A program made the translations under genes and the position numbers. Below, in pieces: positions 47,777 through 55,919 of a stretch of DNA of 64,000 bases. Source of the DNA: Lepidurus packardi (Eukaryota; Arthropoda; Branchiopoda; Notostraca; Triopsidae); assembly GCA_023053545.1 (NCBI GenBank), contig JAKZAN010000006.1, forward strand, positions 3,849,001 to 3,913,000, in the 5' to 3' direction. The stretch's first letter is position 1; every line of letters starts with the position of its first letter. The notes beneath the pieces are model-generated. The model was given only the letters and a program-made list of their open reading frames with translations. It made no database searches and was not told the origin of the DNA.

Positions 47777-47867
47777 CTCCGCCTATTTTTCCTTCTTCTA
47801 CATTCATGTTTCGAAACTTTCTCCAGGCATAAGGAGTTCACCGCTTGATGAAACCCGACTATAAAAG
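47777..47867 (+). promoter_or_regulatory. Proximal promoter of the second tandem gene: shared boxes plus TATA
   Basis: CTCCGCCTATTTTT (47777-47790, identical to copy 1) and TTTCGAAACTTTCTCC (47809-47824, two mismatches to copy 1) precede TATAAAAG at 47860-47867. Confidence 0.6.
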
Positions 47868-47972
47868 CTGGATCCATCCAAAAGAAAAAGACAGAACAGT
47901 TCCATCTTCCACTCCTTGCCATTCAGTCTAAATTTCATTCTTGCCAAATAAGCAATAGAACACACGTAGACA

Positions 47973-48867
47973 ATGAATACTATCGTAAGAGAACTTATTG
48001 CCAATATTTTTAACCATATTCTTACTTATAGTATTTAATGCATAACTTTGTTTTTATTTCATTTCAACAGCCAGCTTTGATCATCTGTGCCTTGGTGGCC
48101 ACTGCCCTTGCGTTCCGTAAGTTTTCTCAATTACTACGATTGTTTTGGAACTAGAAATATTAAAATAATACTAATTTCATATAGCTGATGGTCATGGTCA
48201 CGGACAGGGACACGACGATCACAGCCATGGTCAAGATCATGGATCTGCTGCTGGTGCATATGCTGGAAGTGTTGCTGATGCCGGATATCCCCAACAAAGT
48301 TACCAGACCCCCCAACAACCCGCCTATCAGCCTCAAGCTGCGTACCAACCCCAGCAACCAAAATACCAACAGCCTCAACAACACTACAGCCCTCCTCAAC
48401 CATCTTACCAACAGCCCCAACAGCAATACCATGCTGCCCCCGCCCCAGTTCAGTCTTCTTATTCCGTAGGTCAATACCAACAGCAGGCAGCTTATCCGCC
48501 TCAACAAACCGCCTACGCTGCACCCCAGCAGCCCACCTATTATGCTCCTCAGCAGCCCACCTACACTGCTCCTAAGCAACCCGCCTATTCTGCTCCTCAG
48601 CAGCCCGCTTACTCCGCTCAGCAGACCGCTTACCCTGCTCCTCAGCTGACCGCTTACTCTGCTCCTCAGCAACCCGCCTACTCTGCTCCTAGCTACCAAC
48701 AGCCAGCCAAGCAGCCCACTTACTCCCAACCCGCCTCTTACGCTCAACCCCAGCAGTCCCAGTACTCTCAACCCGCCTCTTACGCTCCCAAACCCGTTCA
48801 GTCATACCAAGCTCCTTCCCAATACTCTGCTCATGCTACCCCTGCTCAAGGAGCCTATGCTAAGTAG
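47973..48867 (+). CDS. Secreted His-rich, Pro/Gln/Tyr-rich protein, tandem copy 2
   Basis: Exons 47973-47984 (MNTI), 48071-48116 and 48185-48867 join in frame to 246 aa, with the same intron positions and phases as copy 1. Signal core PALIICALVATALA; mature start FPDGHGHGQGHDDHSHG. The repeat region differs from copy 1 by point changes and small in-frame indels: a serine-alanine segment is lost near SVGQYQQ, and repeat units are altered around PAYSAPQQ. The end is GAYAK rather than GAYA. The first intron has diverged much more than the second intron, which is nearly identical between the copies and so points to recent duplication or gene conversion over that part. Confidence 0.82.
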
Positions 48868-48891
48868 AGATATTTTAACGTTATATAAAGC

Positions 48892-48897
48892 AATAAA
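48892..48897 (+). terminator. Polyadenylation signal of tandem copy 2
   Basis: AATAAA 24 nt after the stop codon, followed by AGCAGTGCTTT, a stretch also present after copy 1, which has no AATAAA there. Confidence 0.55.
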
Positions 48898-49111
48898 AGC
48901 AGTGCTTTCCTTGCTTACGACTTAAGGGATAACGCAACTCCTGCATGACACAATCATGCGAATTATATAATGATTATTGTTACTGTGACTGAGATTGACA
49001 GAGAATACACTATGAAAAGCATATTTTTGCGTTTAATATATCATAATAATATATCATCGGTGTTTTTGGAACGGTTTATTAATATGTCTCAACTAACGTA
49101 AATTCCAACCC

Positions 49112-49217
49112 TTAAGTAAGAAATTTCGAAAGCCGCTGTTCCTAAATTACTTTGAAAGTAGCTTAACTAACATTCAAAGTAATTTAGAAACAGCGGCTTT
49201 CGAAATTTCTTACTTAA
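49112..49217. repeat. Long hairpin 1: 45-bp arms, one mismatch, 16-nt spacer
   Basis: Left arm 49112-49156 and right arm 49173-49217 are reverse complements with a single mismatch (at 49141). The spacer is AGTAGCTTAACTAACA. No coding potential is seen. Confidence 0.95.
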
Positions 49218-49218
49218 A

Positions 49219-49293
49219 AAGCTATAAATGAAACAACGACATTTTTCAGTAGCTTAACTAACATGAAAAATGTCGTTGTTTCATTTATAGCTT
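49219..49293. repeat. Long hairpin 2: 29-bp perfect arms, same spacer as hairpin 1
   Basis: Left arm 49219-49247 and right arm 49265-49293 are perfect reverse complements. The 17-nt spacer AGTAGCTTAACTAACAT contains the spacer of hairpin 1 in the same orientation, while the arms are unrelated. The two hairpins abut with one base between them. Confidence 0.95.
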
Positions 49294-50551
49294 CCCTAAT
49301 TTTTTCGTTTCTATGTTACGTTTTCACAGCTTCGATAAATGATTGTTTGATTGATTCTGACGAACTGTGATTCTGTTAAAATTCCGTAAGATAAACCCAT
49401 CTATATAAAGACGGAAATCATAAAAAGTTATTTCTACCGACTTATTGTTAATTGTATACTACAGCTAATAGGAAAGTACATCGACTGCTCTCAATCCAAT
49501 TGGACTAAGAGCAGTTGTTTTAATAGTTGCCGTAAATGATCGCGAGTAGTTTCTTGAAGGAGTGCACAAACTTTACGTTGAATTTACAATAATTTCACAG
49601 GGCTTAAGTGGTTCTTTCAGTAAGATTCCGAGCGGAAAAGCAATACTATCGGACATATTACGTGCAACTTTCAGCGCAGCAAATAAAGTTGCAGCAAATA
49701 ATCACTTTTCTAGAATTTTGTCAAACAAATCATGTGCCGTCTGAAGTTAGAGACTTAAAGATACTTAATTACATTCATAGTTACAATTCGTATAATTCAT
49801 TCCATCTACAATGCACTTCAGAAACAAATTAGCATTTCTATGTAGAAGTTGACATTAGTAGTCATTCAAAGATGGTTCGAACTCCATACCTTGATCGAAG
49901 TATTTAGGTCTGTTATGTTTCTGACAATCGCCAGAAATAGTTTATAAAAACCATTCTTAGCAAAAATACTCACCTTTCATAGTAATAACCCACTAATTGC
50001 GCGATAATAAAATTCTATATCACAAACACCGCGCTCAATCAAGGAAGCATCATCCGTTGGGTAGGATTCACTAGTACGGAATATTAATCCGTAACCTTTC
50101 GAAAAATCCTTGAACTCATCCATGTTAATCGTTATCTTCAAACAAACATGGAACTATTAAAAAAGTGGGATCCCAAACCAAAAAGATAGTTGTATAATAA
50201 TACTATTGTAATGTAATAATGTTGTTGTCCTTTCCTAATAAGTTACCAATATTAAATAACGCTTCTTAGTAAATAACTTCTTCGCCTTCCTTATTATTTG
50301 GCAGATAATGCACTAATATCTTAGTAGTGTCATTACACTGAAACTGATAGGAAAACAATCGTCATCAAAACCAAAACATCAGAAGCAACAAATAGGCGTG
50401 GTTTGCAAGCGAGCCTGACCCGGGCCAGGCGAGATAAACCTGTACAAAATCGGTGAGATGATAGCACTTGAAAACACAGTCGTTTCGCATTTCGCGTTTG
50501 GTTCACATTTTAGTTCGCATTTCGGAGAAATTTTGAGACAACTTGATAGAA
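49294..50551. other. Intergenic, upstream of the THAP-BTB gene
   Basis: No supported gene. A near-palindrome CCTGACCCGGGCCAGG lies at about 50414-50429. A candidate acceptor (CATTATTGTAG, ending at 50820) suggests that the next gene has a spliced 5' leader. Confidence 0.45.
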
Positions 50552-50608
50552 TTTGATACACTTGATCGAGTTTGATACACTTGATCGAGTTTGATACAAC
50601 TTGATGGC
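50552..50608. repeat. Three tandem 19-bp units
   Basis: TTTGATACACTTGATCGAG occurs twice exactly (50552-50570, 50571-50589) and a third time with changes. Shorter relatives (ACTTGATAGAA, TTTGATTGA) flank it. Confidence 0.85.
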
Positions 50609-50875
50609 ATTTGATTGATTTTTACTGGCCGTCTTTTAGGCTGTCAGTCCAGTCCGTTTTTCTTTTCTGTATGAAAAGTTTTGGGCTTACCGAATGCCAT
50701 ATGCCATAGACGAGCACGTAGTTCCTCGTTTTTCACACGCAGCGGTTAGATTGGTTTGTCTTAATGTCAAATTTAATATATATATATGCATAAAATTTAA
50801 AGTAAAACACATTATTGTAGGCCACAGCAGAAGCCAGTTACAGTTCTTCTCGACTCCTGTTTGTGTTTATTACAC

Positions 50876-53800
50876 ATGGAAAACGCGTTGGTTGATTATG
50901 ATTTTTTGGCAGTAAATCCAAACTGCCAAAAATGCTGCCAGCTACCAATCGAGGGCATGGGTACGTCAGAGAATGAAAGCTCGACACTTACAGATCAAGT
51001 TGAGGATGATGGTGAAACCCTAACAGAGACAAGTTATAACAGACAAGTTATACTGCTTGATGCACTTGTCTTAGGCAGAGCGTCGACATCAACAAAACCT
51101 TCAAATATTCCGGAACAGGCCGTGTCAGATGCCAGCGATGCGCATAATTGTCTTCCTAGTTCTAAGAGAGTTCTGGGCAAACCAATCCAAAAGCATACTT
51201 TGAATGTTTCCAAAACGAAGAAACCGGTCGAAACGGTTGCATTACATTCAGATGAAGATCCCTCCCAAGTTTCTGCCGTCAAAGCCACACCAAAAGCTCC
51301 CATAATCAAACCGTCTGCACCTTCCCTAACGCAAGTTTCAAATCAGACTCCAAACCAGCCAGCTCGCAAAATTATTCGCGTCATACGCCAACTGGATAAA
51401 ACGGGAGACAATTTACCACTATCACCCCATGTACGCCTTGTTCGATTGCCCCTGGGTCCTGATGGCAAATCGTTACCAAAACGAATTTTACCAAAACCCA
51501 CGTCTGCTTTTGACGGTGTTACTCATACAGCTCCCGTAAAACCCGTTATTCTTGGTCGAAAACAGTCGAAAACACTTCCCACCACACCAAATCTCTCAAC
51601 GTCTACTATATCAAAAGCCTCAACGCCTTCTACATCAAAAGCCTCAACGCCTTCTACATCAAAAGCCTCAACTCCTACTACAACTACAACGCTAAGAGAT
51701 TCACGTAAAGTGGTTATTTTCACTCCAAGCCACAAGCAAGTCCCCGTAAAAGCCGAAATACGGGCGCAAACACCGGTTTTGGTTCCTGATACAAAGAAAC
51801 CACGCATTAAGCCTATTTGCAGTAAACCTGCAACACCCACACCTGGAATTTCTGAACTGTCTGTGTTGCCTCCTGCAACAGCGCAAAGCCAAACAACAAG
51901 CAACAAGCAAGTCCCAGTAAAATCCAAAAGACGGGCGCAAACACCGGTTTTGGTTCCTGCTACAAAGAAAACACGCATTAAACCTATGTGCAGTAAACCT
52001 GCAACACCCACACCTGGAATTTCTGAACTGTCTGTGTTGCCTCCTGCAACAGCGCAAAGCCAGCCTGTCACCAACCCTTTGGCTCCCGTTTTAATAACTC
52101 TCGTCCCTGCTGCAAACTCAACCCGACTCACCGTGCCGTCAGCAAGTGTACGTGGTCGCGAAATCTCAGGTAAATGCTTGGCGTTGGATTGTATCGTGAG
52201 GAAGAATCCCCGTCTGCGAATCGGTCGCCGAAAATTGCCCGTTAATCAACCCACTAAAGCTCGCGAATGGCTCATAAGCGCTGGCCGACCAGACTTGTTA
52301 CCCCGACTCGCTTCCGAGCCAGAAACGTTGCGAAACTCGACTCTTTGTGAATTGCACTTCTCCGATTCACAGTTCATGAATCCGCTTCGCAAGCAGCTGA
52401 TTAAAGGCGCGGTGCCTGCTTTGTTTGGCAAGTATGCACTAACTTTAGCGAATCATGCCAAAAAGATGAAAGACGGTGTGGAATGGTCCCAAAAAGCTGC
52501 CAAACGGGGCCGCAACATGATGTACAGTCTTTCCACGGCCACTCGCAACGCAACCACCCTGAGATCGCCGCATCACACGCGTAGGAACTGGGTTCAAAAC
52601 GAGAGTCTCATCAAATCCAAGCTTTTCGTCAACTCCGCGCCTTTCCACAAGGTCTTGAAGCAATTTTGGGAGCGACAAGAGTTTACAGACATGGTACTGG
52701 CCTGTCCGGGCTGGCAGCGAAAGGTGCATAAAGTCGTTTTGGCTGCAGCCAGTCCCTTCTTTAAAACCTTACTCGATGATCCCTTGTTTGCCTACTTGGA
52801 ATCGCCTTGCCTCATCCTAGACAACCATGCGCCTTGGGAACTAGAGCTGTTGCTCAGATACATTTACCAGGGACAAGTCACCGTTAGCCCTAATCAAGTT
52901 ATGGAAGTACAAACCTTCTTTGAGGAGCTCCAAATTGGAAAAAACTATTTGCCCCCTGCTCCGCCCATTAATGGGGACTGTGTCGACTTGTCCTTGCGGA
53001 CCTGGGAAGGAAACACGCTTACACCACCGCCTTTACCATTTGAAACCGGTTCCCGCCTCATCTACGGCTATGCTCTTACTCCGAACAATTCGGACAATTC
53101 CATAAACAGAAATCGAGCACTGGATAAGGTTCCATCAAGTCAAAAGACTTCCAAAGCGCGACAAGGCGACAATTTTGACTTTGTAGAAAAAACATGGTTA
53201 AAGGGCGCAGAAGATGCCAAGACGGCCAAGAAAACGACTCAACTTCGTTTTAGAGTTTCTCCCATGAAAGAAGATGTTGTGGACGCGACTGTAGACGGAG
53301 CTCATGAGGACAGTGCCATCAGTTTATTTGCTAATGATGAACAAGCTGAAGTTTCGTTGCCGGCTTTAGATTCTAGTGTCGAACACAAAGCGGAATTGAA
53401 GGAGCCTGAACCTCCAACTGAATTTGACGTTTTGCGTCAAGAGACGGAAGCCCAGACCAATCCTCGACTATCAACTTTGCTCAAGGAAATCTATAGTTTT
53501 CAGTATACAAGCCCTTTCCTGCGTTCGCCTCTCCGAAGCGGCTACCCGAGTCCAAAACTTCCTGTTAATACCCAGCTTCTGTCCGGCAACCCAATGCCTA
53601 AGCAAGAGTGTAGAAACTATCAAAGAGCGCAAAAGCAAGCAGCGCGTAGAGCCAAAATACGCCAAGAACGCTTAGCGCAAGAGGAAGCCGAGGCTACAGC
53701 CAGAAAAGCTGCGCGAGCAGCTGCCCCCAAATCTCCTGGCAAAACTCGAAAGCCAAGAAAGAAACCTAGAACTTCGACTCGTCGTTCCACCGCTAATGCA

Positions 53801-55285
53801 GGAGAAGGAAAGGATTCAGACGTTACCAGTGGCCAAGAAAAGGAGGCGGAGGCGAAACTTTCTGGATCACAATGTAGAAAGACTCGACTGTTTATGTGCG
53901 AGTATTGTGGGAAAAGCATTAAGAGTAAGACGAGTTTCCTCGTCCATCAGCAGATTCATTTGGGCATTTTCCCGCACAAGTGCGATCTCTGCAGTAAGCA
54001 GTTCCGGACCAGAAGGAACTTGCGCGTGCACTTGGACATGCACAAAGGCGTTCGTAAGCACCCGTGCCATATCTGCGGCGGTTTCTTCTTGACCAATGAG
54101 CAGCTGAGGGTCCACAGACGGATTCACACTGGTGAAAAACCCTATGAATGCAATGTCTGCGATAAGCGTTTTCGGGTAAGGGGCGGGATTTTGGCGCACA
54201 TGCGCACGCATACCAAAGAAAAGCCTTTTGCTTGCAGTATCTGTCAAATTAATTTCAATTCTCACAAGAAAGTCAAGGAACATATAGTTCATCACACGCA
54301 GGAAAACCGCGAGCTCCGGGATCCAAATTTTTTCTATCATTGCGGCAATTGCCGGTACTATTACTGTCGCACCGCTCATGTTACAGAACACACCTGCGAA
54401 AGCGCAGGGCAATCCGAGACGGGACTCTATCTTTGTGGGCAATGCAATAAGCGTTTTGAGAACGAGGAATTGGCACACAGTCATGTTGTGAATGTGCACA
54501 ATAATCAAGTAATTCCCGTGGATTTAACATGCCAAACTTGCTCCGCTACCTTCACATCAGCACACGAATTGTGCAAACACGCTAGGAATAATCACATCAC
54601 GCGCTCGAAGAATTATAATAAAAAGGATTTTCCAAAGGCATCAGATGGATCGTACAAGTGTCGATATTGCAGGCTGAGTTTCGAGGACAAAGAACTGTGG
54701 AAGGAGCACCAGAAAACACACGAGCAAAAAGAACTGGAGATGAACTGCCCCACGTGTGGGAAAACGTTCCGGACTCGAAAACATTTGAGTCAGCATCAAT
54801 TGGTTCATCTAGAGAAGAAACCCTATGCCTGCAAACAATGCGACAAGTCCTACGTCACAAAGAATTTGCTGGAAAACCACGTGAACCGCGTCCACCTTAA
54901 CATAAAACCGTACAAGTGCCCAGTATGTGACAGGACCTTCTCTGGATATGGTAACTTCTCGAGGCACAAATACCGACATACCGATGTACGGCGATGCCAA
55001 CATTGCGGGCGCGTTTTTGACAGCATGAAAGGCTTGACGCAGCATGAATTGATGCACGAGACAGGGCAGTTGACAAACAGGAACCGTGGTCGTTTAAAGA
55101 AATTGGTTAAGTTAGGCGACGCGGAAAAGGAAATAGCGTATGACGAAGCTGCTGCTGATACACCACAAGTTGAATTGTTCCAGCCTGAAATAGGCGAGGG
55201 TCCATTTGAAGTAGAGACTCCTGAAGGAAGCGAGTTTAATGAAGGTTCCTTCTACGTCGTAATGGATACCGTTCATCTGAGTTAA
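50876..55285 (+). CDS. THAP-BTB-C2H2 zinc-finger protein, probable transcription factor
   Basis: One uninterrupted exon, 1469 aa. The ATG at 50876 is the first in frame. Residues 1-430 are disordered, with Ser/Thr/Pro repeats (three SKASTP units near 51616) and a 57-residue direct duplication. A THAP zinc finger follows at about 432-514: C-x4-C, the invariant Trp (REWLISAG), C-x2-H-F, and AVPALF, the equivalent of AVPTIF. A BTB/POZ domain lies at about 603-690 (FTDMVLACPGWQRKVHKVVL, AAASPFFKTLLDD, LLLRYIYQG). After a basic/acidic linker, 13 zinc fingers run from about 1007 to 1391; the sixth is a C-C-H-C variant (CGNCRYYYCRTAHVTEHTC) and linker TGEKPY occurs once. THAP and C2H2 fingers imply DNA binding and BTB implies dimerisation; the targets are unknown. 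Confidence 0.92.
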   Translation: MENALVDYDFLAVNPNCQKCCQLPIEGMGTSENESSTLTDQVEDDGETLTETSYNRQVILLDALVLGRASTSTKPSNIPEQAVSDASDAHNCLPSSKRVLGKPIQKHTLNVSKTKKPVETVALHSDEDPSQVSAVKATPKAPIIKPSAPSLTQVSNQTPNQPARKIIRVIRQLDKTGDNLPLSPHVRLVRLPLGPDGKSLPKRILPKPTSAFDGVTHTAPVKPVILGRKQSKTLPTTPNLSTSTISKASTPSTSKASTPSTSKASTPTTTTTLRDSRKVVIFTPSHKQVPVKAEIRAQTPVLVPDTKKPRIKPICSKPATPTPGISELSVLPPATAQSQTTSNKQVPVKSKRRAQTPVLVPATKKTRIKPMCSKPATPTPGISELSVLPPATAQSQPVTNPLAPVLITLVPAANSTRLTVPSASVRGREISGKCLALDCIVRKNPRLRIGRRKLPVNQPTKAREWLISAGRPDLLPRLASEPETLRNSTLCELHFSDSQFMNPLRKQLIKGAVPALFGKYALTLANHAKKMKDGVEWSQKAAKRGRNMMYSLSTATRNATTLRSPHHTRRNWVQNESLIKSKLFVNSAPFHKVLKQFWERQEFTDMVLACPGWQRKVHKVVLAAASPFFKTLLDDPLFAYLESPCLILDNHAPWELELLLRYIYQGQVTVSPNQVMEVQTFFEELQIGKNYLPPAPPINGDCVDLSLRTWEGNTLTPPPLPFETGSRLIYGYALTPNNSDNSINRNRALDKVPSSQKTSKARQGDNFDFVEKTWLKGAEDAKTAKKTTQLRFRVSPMKEDVVDATVDGAHEDSAISLFANDEQAEVSLPALDSSVEHKAELKEPEPPTEFDVLRQETEAQTNPRLSTLLKEIYSFQYTSPFLRSPLRSGYPSPKLPVNTQLLSGNPMPKQECRNYQRAQKQAARRAKIRQERLAQEEAEATARKAARAAAPKSPGKTRKPRKKPRTSTRRSTANAGEGKDSDVTSGQEKEAEAKLSGSQCRKTRLFMCEYCGKSIKSKTSFLVHQQIHLGIFPHKCDLCSKQFRTRRNLRVHLDMHKGVRKHPCHICGGFFLTNEQLRVHRRIHTGEKPYECNVCDKRFRVRGGILAHMRTHTKEKPFACSICQINFNSHKKVKEHIVHHTQENRELRDPNFFYHCGNCRYYYCRTAHVTEHTCESAGQSETGLYLCGQCNKRFENEELAHSHVVNVHNNQVIPVDLTCQTCSATFTSAHELCKHARNNHITRSKNYNKKDFPKASDGSYKCRYCRLSFEDKELWKEHQKTHEQKELEMNCPTCGKTFRTRKHLSQHQLVHLEKKPYACKQCDKSYVTKNLLENHVNRVHLNIKPYKCPVCDRTFSGYGNFSRHKYRHTDVRRCQHCGRVFDSMKGLTQHELMHETGQLTNRNRGRLKKLVKLGDAEKEIAYDEAAADTPQVELFQPEIGEGPFEVETPEGSEFNEGSFYVVMDTVHLS
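51734..52075 (+). repeat. 171-bp in-frame tandem duplication inside the THAP-BTB gene
   Basis: Units starting at 51734 and 51905 encode 57 residues each, KQVPVK...ATAQSQ, with the second half (SKPATPTPGISELSVLPPA) identical at the protein level. Confidence 0.9.
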
Positions 55286-55919
55286 TGCAATTTTTTTGTT
55301 ATTCAAAATGATTCTTGGAAAGCTGATTTTGATTCGTCAGCCTCTGCGTTTGGCTAAGAAAATTGCTTCTCTTTTGCAGAAGAAAAGTTGCTTCTTTACT
55401 TTCATGGTTTTCCGTAAAACTTGTCATAGTTTGAAAATGCACGGTACGTTTTTTTGTTCGTTTTTTCTATTGTATACAAGTTTAGGCCGAAGCCTATTAC
55501 TGGGTCTTCAGTTTACATATGATGCAAGTTGTCTGAATGGATTGTATAAATACTGTACAAGGGGTAAGGAAGAGGGGAAGGAGGAGAACACGGTACGTTA
55601 TGCCTATTGATAGAGTTAATGTTATTTCCTTGTGAATTATGCGTCCTTAATTTAAAGCTTGGGAGATTCATTCTTAAAATCTAGTTAAGCGGGATTGCTC
55701 AAAGTTCTTTTGCATTCTTTGACAATTTGCCGCCGATTCAGTAGTTCGGAAACTGCCATAGGTGGCATTGTAGGCTGTTTGTTGCTGTTTTCGATTTGAG
55801 GACGGTCTGAGACCGTTTGTTTTGCGTGTAGGAAAAACTTTCTGGTATTTTTCAAGCCGAATTTCTGAATAAAACGCAGTAAAGGTTTTCGGAAATTTTC
55901 ATGTGAGACGCTTCTAAAT
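55286..55919. other. Short spacer between the THAP-BTB gene and ARP8
   Basis: Contains the 3' UTR of one gene and the leader and promoter of the next. I saw no TATA box before ARP8. A minus-strand open frame (55685-55942) lacks an ATG at its start. Confidence 0.5.

Noticed and set aside
45636-48771. Antisense Leu/Val/Gly-rich open frames over the tandem pair
   Set aside because: They are shadows of CCxCAGxxTAC-type repeats; no start context or splice support, and the plus-strand genes are well formed.
54658-54900. Plus-strand out-of-frame ORF and antisense ORFs within the THAP-BTB gene
   Set aside because: They overlap the zinc-finger frame, which has clear domain content.
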